DNA of 20,065 nucleotides from the NCBI GenBank assembly GCA_964556885.1, contig CAZKYP010000042.1:1-20065 (forward strand), given 5' to 3'. Positions 16,398 to 20,065 of this stretch are shown in pieces. This DNA comes from CAZKYP01 sp964556885 (lineage in GTDB: Bacteria; Planctomycetota; Phycisphaerae; Sedimentisphaerales; Anaerobacaceae). The first letter of the stretch is position 1; every line of letters begins with the position of its first letter. The notes beneath the pieces were generated by a model. That model had not been told where the DNA came from. It ran no database searches and worked only from the letters and a program-made list of their open reading frames with translations. Both the position numbers and the translations under genes were made by a program.

Positions 16398-16409
16398 GAA
16401 CAACTGTTC
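16398..16409. promoter_or_regulatory. GAAC-N4-GTTC palindrome, SOS-box-like
   Basis: GAACAACTGTTC matches the core of the LexA site of Bacillus and some other phyla (GAAC, four bases, GTTC). It lies between the divergent RNase HII and beta-CASP genes, 34 bases before the -35 of the latter. No LexA gene is in view, and the site used by this organism is unknown, so this is a candidate only. Confidence 0.3.
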
Positions 16410-16443
16410 GTTCAGGCTGTTTTGTCCTGAGATGGTGCAATAT

Positions 16444-16472
16444 TTGACATATCAGCCAAATTCATGTATAAT
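16444..16472 (+). promoter_or_regulatory. Consensus sigma-70 promoter of the beta-CASP gene
   Basis: TTGACA (16444-16449), 17 bases, then TATAAT (16467-16472): a perfect match to both hexamers at the best spacing. Transcription should begin near 16479, giving a leader of about 33 bases to the ATG at 16512. The gene is therefore probably strongly and constitutively expressed. Confidence 0.85.
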
Positions 16473-16511
16473 GAGGGTCTTTATGTTTTTTATTCAATGA
16501 TGAGGTTAGAC

Positions 16512-17918
16512 ATGGCAATGAAATTGAAATTCCTCGGTGCGGCCCAAAACGTTACAGGTTCCCGGCATTTGCTTGAAGCCAATGGCACAAAGGTTCTCGT
16601 CGATTGCGGATTATATCAGGAACGTCAGTTTAAGGACAGGAACTGGGAGCCGTTTACCATACCGCCCAACAGCATAGATGCAGTATTATTGACTCATGCA
16701 CATCTCGATCATTGCGGCCTTTTGCCAAAGCTGGTAAAAGAAGGATTTAAAGGCAGGATATTTTGCACACAAGCCACCGCCGAGATTGCCAGGATAATAA
16801 TGCTGGATTCGGCAAAACTGCAGGAAGAGGATGCCAAGTTCAAACAGAAGCGTCATGAGAAGGAGGGTAGAAAAAGCCCGCATCCGGTTGTTCCGCTTTA
16901 TACTGTTGAAGATGTGGAAGCTACTGTTCCTTTATTTACTCCCGTGGAATATTACAAAAGTGTAAAAATTGGCGATGGCATGGAAGCACGTTTTTGTGAA
17001 GCCGGTCATGTCCTTGGCTCATCTATTATCAAAGTGTCAGTCGGTCAGAACGGTCAGCAGAGGTCCGTTTTATTTTCCGGTGATATCGGCAGGCCGGGCA
17101 GGCCAATCCTGCGTGATCCTACACTGGTTGAGCAGGCGGACTATATCCTTGTCGAATCTACCTATGGAGACAGGGTGCATGAAGGACGCGATGATACCAA
17201 GAAAATGATAGCCGAGGTAGTAAATTCTGCTAAAAGAGCGGGAGGAAACATTGTCGTTCCGAGCTTCGCACTCGAGAGGTCACAGGAGCTTTTATATTAT
17301 ATAAACGAATTGCTTCTTGAAGATGTTATACCGCATATAATGGTTTTCCTGGACAGCCCTATGGCGGCGGAAATTACGAAAGTATTCAAGAAACATGCCG
17401 AATTGTTTGACAAGGAAATGACCGAGTTTATGCGGAATAACGAGTCGCCCTTTAACTTCCCCGGTCTTAAAATAACCGGCTCGACCGATGAGTCGAAATC
17501 AATTAACCACATTAAAGGGACGATAATGATAATCGCGGGCTCCGGTATGTGCACCGGCGGCAGGATTAAACATCACCTGGTTAACAATATTACAAGGCCT
17601 GAGAGCACAATAATGTTCGTAGGTTATCAGGCTGTAGGCACCCTCGGCAGACGGATTGTTGAAGGCGACGAGGAAGTCCGAATTTTGGGCCAGCAGTATC
17701 CGGTCAAAGCCAAAGTGGTTAAAGTAAACGGTTTTTCAGCGCATGCCGACAAAGAGGAACTGTTCAAATGGCTCAGCGTCCTTAAAACACCGCCAAAAAC
17801 GCTGTTTGTTGTGCATGGTGAGGCGGAAAGTTCTCAACAATTTGCAGATTATATCCGCAGTCAGACAGGCTGGAAAGTTATAGTCCCTGCCTATCAGGAT
17901 GAAGTAATACTCGAATAA
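16512..17918 (+). CDS. MBL-fold beta-CASP ribonuclease (CPSF/RNA-specificity type)
   Basis: The 468-residue enzyme is a metallo-beta-lactamase-fold nuclease with an inserted beta-CASP domain, related to TTHA0252 and CPSF73, likely an RNA endo- or exonuclease. The zinc motif 'THAHLDHCG' supplies H62, H64, D66 and H67; 'EAGHVLGSS' and 'FSGDIGRPG' hold the next ligands. The beta-CASP part includes 'PSFALERSQELLYYI' and 'GSGMCTGGRIKHH', and the C-terminal RMMBL part has 'VNGFSAHADKEEL'. No KH or other RNA-binding domain is attached. An upstream in-frame ATG at 16464 overlaps the promoter's -10 and cannot be used; the ATG at 16512 follows GAGG by 6 bases. It stands as a single gene with its own promoter; the next gene also has its own. 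Confidence 0.93.
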   Translation: MAMKLKFLGAAQNVTGSRHLLEANGTKVLVDCGLYQERQFKDRNWEPFTIPPNSIDAVLLTHAHLDHCGLLPKLVKEGFKGRIFCTQATAEIARIIMLDSAKLQEEDAKFKQKRHEKEGRKSPHPVVPLYTVEDVEATVPLFTPVEYYKSVKIGDGMEARFCEAGHVLGSSIIKVSVGQNGQQRSVLFSGDIGRPGRPILRDPTLVEQADYILVESTYGDRVHEGRDDTKKMIAEVVNSAKRAGGNIVVPSFALERSQELLYYINELLLEDVIPHIMVFLDSPMAAEITKVFKKHAELFDKEMTEFMRNNESPFNFPGLKITGSTDESKSINHIKGTIMIIAGSGMCTGGRIKHHLVNNITRPESTIMFVGYQAVGTLGRRIVEGDEEVRILGQQYPVKAKVVKVNGFSAHADKEELFKWLSVLKTPPKTLFVVHGEAESSQQFADYIRSQTGWKVIVPAYQDEVILE

Positions 17919-18010
17919 TATTTCGCATTTTGATGTTATATAGATAATAATTGCGCAAATTCATTTCATATTAGACATCTGACGCCTCATTGGTCTGATA
18001 ATAGTTTTGC

Positions 18011-18040
18011 TTGACTCATATAAGGTATATCTGGTATAAA
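18011..18040 (+). promoter_or_regulatory. Strong sigma-70-like promoter upstream of the LamG genes
   Basis: TTGACT (18011-18016), 18 bases, TATAAA (18035-18040): each hexamer has one mismatch. Transcription should start near 18047, about 145 bases before the truncated LamG gene. It may also read into the larger LamG gene unless the hairpin at 18569 stops it. The rest of the 17919-18193 spacer shows only a weak 7-base stem (17970-17999). Confidence 0.6.
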
Positions 18041-18193
18041 TAAGTTGAGGTTTTGCGAGTTGATATATTCGCCCTCAGTCTTTTGTGTAAGTTGAAATAT
18101 ATTAATACAAAACTCTCTTGGAATGTTTCATTTATTCGTTCGCAGTTTTGAGCGTTAAATTTGTTCTGTTGTTCGTTCTGAAGGATGAATTTT

Positions 18194-18484
18194 ATGTTCC
18201 CCAAGGCGATTTTCCTGTCGAATTTTACGATTAGCAGCGTATTTGCAGAGCTTGTTGCCTGTTACCCGATGAGTGAAGAATCCGGTACTGAAATCCTTGA
18301 CGTATCGAACTACGGTCACAAAGATACGGCGGCAGCCGAGCCTGTAAGAGCCGACGGGCCTGAAGGTTTCGGCAGCGCACTATATTTCGATGGAACAAAT
18401 CCTGCACCTATGTGGATTAATTGTGGAACCTGGAATCCATCCGAAAGAACGGGACGGTTGACGATGCCAATGTGGCTCTCTTGA
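18194..18484 (+). pseudogene. Truncated LamG-domain exported protein (probable gene remnant)
   Basis: The 96-residue product begins with a weak signal-like segment ('MFPKAIFLSNFTISSVFA') and continues as the first third of a LamG/concanavalin-like domain: 'LVACYPMSEESGTEI', then 'GSALYFDGTNPAPMWINCGT', and 'ERTGRLTMPMWLS'. A complete LamG domain needs roughly 150 residues or more; here a TGA follows the strand that normally reads 'LTVSLWVK', and reading on gives only 20 unrelated residues before another stop. So it looks like a broken gene, though a short functional product cannot be excluded. The ATG at 18194 has AAGGA 8 bases ahead and is better than the ATG at 18185, which overlaps that site. 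It sits behind a good promoter and 138 bases before a full LamG gene, of which it may be a distant relative. Confidence 0.6.
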
Positions 18485-18568
18485 TGGAGCAGCGGCTTAA
18501 TAAAATATTATGAGTGTAGTAGGATAAAAATTATAGTAGGAACCTGATTGCTCTTGAGAAAATTAAAT

Positions 18569-18597
18569 GTTTTGGTGAGTAGCCAAAACGCATTTTT
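18569..18597 (+). terminator. Hairpin plus T-run before the large LamG gene
   Basis: GTTTTGG (18569-18575), a 7-base loop and CCAAAAC (18583-18589) form a perfect 7-bp stem, followed by GCA and TTTTT. This could be a weak intrinsic terminator of the truncated gene, or a leader hairpin of the LamG mRNA, since it ends 13 bases before the AGGAGG ribosome site. The stem is AT-rich, so terminator strength is doubtful. Confidence 0.35.
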
Positions 18598-18622
18598 GAT
18601 ATCTTTTAAAAGGAGGACTATT

Positions 18623-20065
18623 ATGTGTAAGAGATTGGTTTGTTTCATTTCTGTATTAGTGCTGTCCTTGATGTTATCAAATGCATCGGCCAGTGCTGCG
18701 GGTCTTATTGCGGCCTACTCTTTCGAAGGTAATGCTGTGGATGCTTCCGGCAACGGCCTTGACGGAGTCATAATGGGCGATCCTGCCTTCGTAGAAGGTG
18801 CTGTCGGCCAGGCTCTGGATTTCGACGGTGACGGCGACTATGTCGATTTAGGTGCCAGTCCGTTGTTTGATGTTACCGATGCGATTACAGTAGCCGCATG
18901 GGTCAACATCAGGTCGCTGCCGCAGGCATGGACTGCTGTCGTAGCAAAAGGTGACGGTGCCTGGAGAATATCCGAAAATGGTTCCACCTCTGGTTTGCAC
19001 TTTGGATTCGAGAATGGTACCAGGGGCTGGCAGGCGGCCAATTCGGCCACCGAGCTGAACATTGGTGAATGGTATCACGTTGCCGGTGTATATGACATCA
19101 ATGTCGGGGCCAAGATTTATATCAACGGCGTAGAGGACGGCAGCAATCCCGATACAGGTGGTATTACCATTGATACCTACAGCGTACTCATCGGTGCGAA
19201 CCAGCAAACTATGGAAAGCGGAGACCCGCGCTGCTGGGACGGCCAGATTGACGAGGTCATGATTTACGATGTAGCTTTGTCGGATGATGAGGTTCTTGCA
19301 CTTACTGTTCCCAGCAAAGATGAAAGTCTTATTGCGGGTTACTCCTTCGAAGGAGATGCAACGGACGCTTCCGACAACGGCCTCGACGGAGTCATAATGG
19401 GCGATCCTGCCTTCGTGGAAGGTGCTGTCGGCCAGGCTCTGGATTTCGACGGTGACGGCGACTATGTCGATTTAGGTGCCAGTCCGTTGTTTGATGTTAC
19501 CGATGCGATTACAGTAGCCGCATGGGTCAACATCAGGTCGCTGCCGCAGGCATGGACTGCTGTCGTAGCAAAAGGTGACGGTGCCTGGAGAATATCCGAA
19601 AATGGTTCCACCTCTGGTTTGCACTTTGGATTCGAGAATGGTACCAGGGGCTGGCAGGCGGCCAATTCGGCCACCGAGCTGAACATTGGTGAATGGTATC
19701 ACGTTGCCGGTGTATATGACATCAATGTCGGGGCCAAGATTTATATCAACGGCGTAGAGGACGGCAGCAATCCCGATACAGGTGGTATTACCATTGATAC
19801 CTACAGCGTACTCATCGGTGCGAACCAGCAAACTATGGAAAGCGGAGACCCGCGCTGCTGGGACGGCCAGATTGACGAGGTCATGATTTACAGTCGGGCT
19901 TTATCTGATAACGAGGTTGCCGCTCTTGCAGGTCAGGAGAATGTTGGGCCTCAGCCGGTAGATCCTGGTACCGAAGGCCTGGTTGCGTATTATCCATTAG
20001 ATACTGCAGGCCGTGGCACAACGAAAGACCTGTCTGGTAACAGTCTTGACGGTACGGTAGTCGGC
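18623..20065 (+). CDS. Secreted multi-LamG-domain protein, 3' end beyond the window
   Basis: An open frame of 481 codons runs off the window. The ATG follows a perfect AGGAGG (18611-18616) by 6 bases. A Sec signal ('MCKRLVCFISVLVLSLMLSN', cleaved near ASASA) leads to LamG/concanavalin-like jelly-roll domains at about residues 28-235 and 236-443, and the start of a third at 452 ('LVAYYPLDTAGRGTTKDLSG') after a Pro/Gly linker. Each carries the usual 'GLDGVIMGDPAFVEGAVGQA', 'LDFDGDGDYVDLG', 'EWYHVAGVYD' and 'IDEVMIY' strands. LamG proteins of this type bind sugars or surface partners outside the cell, often in polysaccharide-degrading bacteria. Domains 1 and 2 are almost identical even at silent sites, whereas their edges and domain 3 differ. 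The C-terminus and any sorting signal are outside view. Confidence 0.9.
   Translation, partial: MCKRLVCFISVLVLSLMLSNASASAAGLIAAYSFEGNAVDASGNGLDGVIMGDPAFVEGAVGQALDFDGDGDYVDLGASPLFDVTDAITVAAWVNIRSLPQAWTAVVAKGDGAWRISENGSTSGLHFGFENGTRGWQAANSATELNIGEWYHVAGVYDINVGAKIYINGVEDGSNPDTGGITIDTYSVLIGANQQTMESGDPRCWDGQIDEVMIYDVALSDDEVLALTVPSKDESLIAGYSFEGDATDASDNGLDGVIMGDPAFVEGAVGQALDFDGDGDYVDLGASPLFDVTDAITVAAWVNIRSLPQAWTAVVAKGDGAWRISENGSTSGLHFGFENGTRGWQAANSATELNIGEWYHVAGVYDINVGAKIYINGVEDGSNPDTGGITIDTYSVLIGANQQTMESGDPRCWDGQIDEVMIYSRALSDNEVAALAGQENVGPQPVDPGTEGLVAYYPLDTAGRGTTKDLSGNSLDGTVVG
18761..19267 (+). repeat. Direct repeat copy 1 in the LamG gene (507 bases)
   Basis: This block recurs 624 bases downstream with a single difference I can see (A at 18793, G at 19417). 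The stretch 18794-19267 (474 bases) is identical, including silent positions. Left of 18761 and right of 19267 the copies differ at many sites. Confidence 0.95.
19385..19891 (+). repeat. Direct repeat copy 2 in the LamG gene (507 bases)
   Basis: Second copy of the block at 18761-19267, in frame, offset by 624 bases (208 codons). Its flanks differ from copy 1: codons for 'GDATDASD' before it instead of 'GNAVDASG', and 'SRALSDNEVAAL' after it instead of 'DVALSDDEVLAL'. Confidence 0.95.

Noticed and set aside
17970..17999. Terminator after the beta-CASP gene
   Set aside because: ATTAGAC/GTCTGAT pairs with one wobble over a 16-base loop and has no proper T-run; too weak to call.
18517..18541. 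TAGTAGGA direct repeat as a target-site duplication
   Set aside because: The two 8-base copies are only 9 bases apart with nothing inserted between, so chance is the simplest explanation.
18848..19831. Minus-strand open frames repeated at 18848-19207 and 19472-19831
   Set aside because: They occur twice only because the LamG DNA on the other strand is duplicated; the plus-strand frame has the signal peptide, ribosome site and LamG motifs.
1..20065. CRISPR array, insertion sequence, phage or toxin-antitoxin locus
   Set aside because: I saw no regularly spaced short repeats, transposase or integrase motifs, phage genes or small paired toxin-antitoxin frames.

Overview
The window (20,065 bases, moderate GC) looks like a chromosome segment of a Gram-negative, double-membraned bacterium. 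It holds two complete-looking tripartite export systems with TolC-type outer-membrane parts, a secreted protein built of LamG repeats, a divergent RNase HII and a beta-CASP ribonuclease. This mix, above all the LamG protein of the 'DFDGDGDYVDLG' type, fits Planctomycetota of the Phycisphaerae/Sedimentisphaerales kind. That assignment is an inference from style; no rRNA or other marker gene is present.

Layout. (1) 1-4563, plus strand: the end of a TolC-like gene, a periplasmic adaptor and a 1027-residue RND pump, overlapping head to tail as one operon. (2) 4582-10349, minus strand: a convergent four-gene MacAB-TolC-like ABC export operon, transcribed TolC lipoprotein, adaptor, ATPase, permease. 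Its genes overlap or are 2 bases apart, and only 18 bases separate it from the RND operon. (3) 10350-12121: a spacer with short repeats, a tRNA-Cys(GCA) gene, an unrecognised exported protein on the minus strand and another spacer. (4) 12122-15268, plus strand: a PilZ coiled-coil protein, then a macro-domain protein overlapping a zinc alcohol dehydrogenase by ATGA, then a ferritin-like protein. (5) 15277-16236, minus strand: a divergent RNase HII. (6) 16512-17918, plus strand: a beta-CASP metallo-beta-lactamase-fold RNase behind a textbook sigma-70 promoter. (7) 18011-20065: a promoter, a truncated LamG gene, and a larger LamG gene that runs off the window and contains two nearly identical 208-residue repeats.

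How they work together. The two export operons each supply an inner-membrane pump, an adaptor and an outer-membrane channel; their substrates cannot be read from sequence. The remaining genes are housekeeping or stress functions (RNA-DNA hybrid repair, RNA processing, ADP-ribose metabolism, c-di-GMP response), with no obvious defence or mobile system.

The most interesting points are these. The RND pump has lost all five residues matching the AcrB proton relay. The LamG gene carries a 507-base near-perfect duplication with diverged edges, as gene conversion or very recent duplication would leave. The ferritin-like and RNase HII proteins carry substitutions at normally conserved active-site positions. 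I did not find a clear new multi-gene system.
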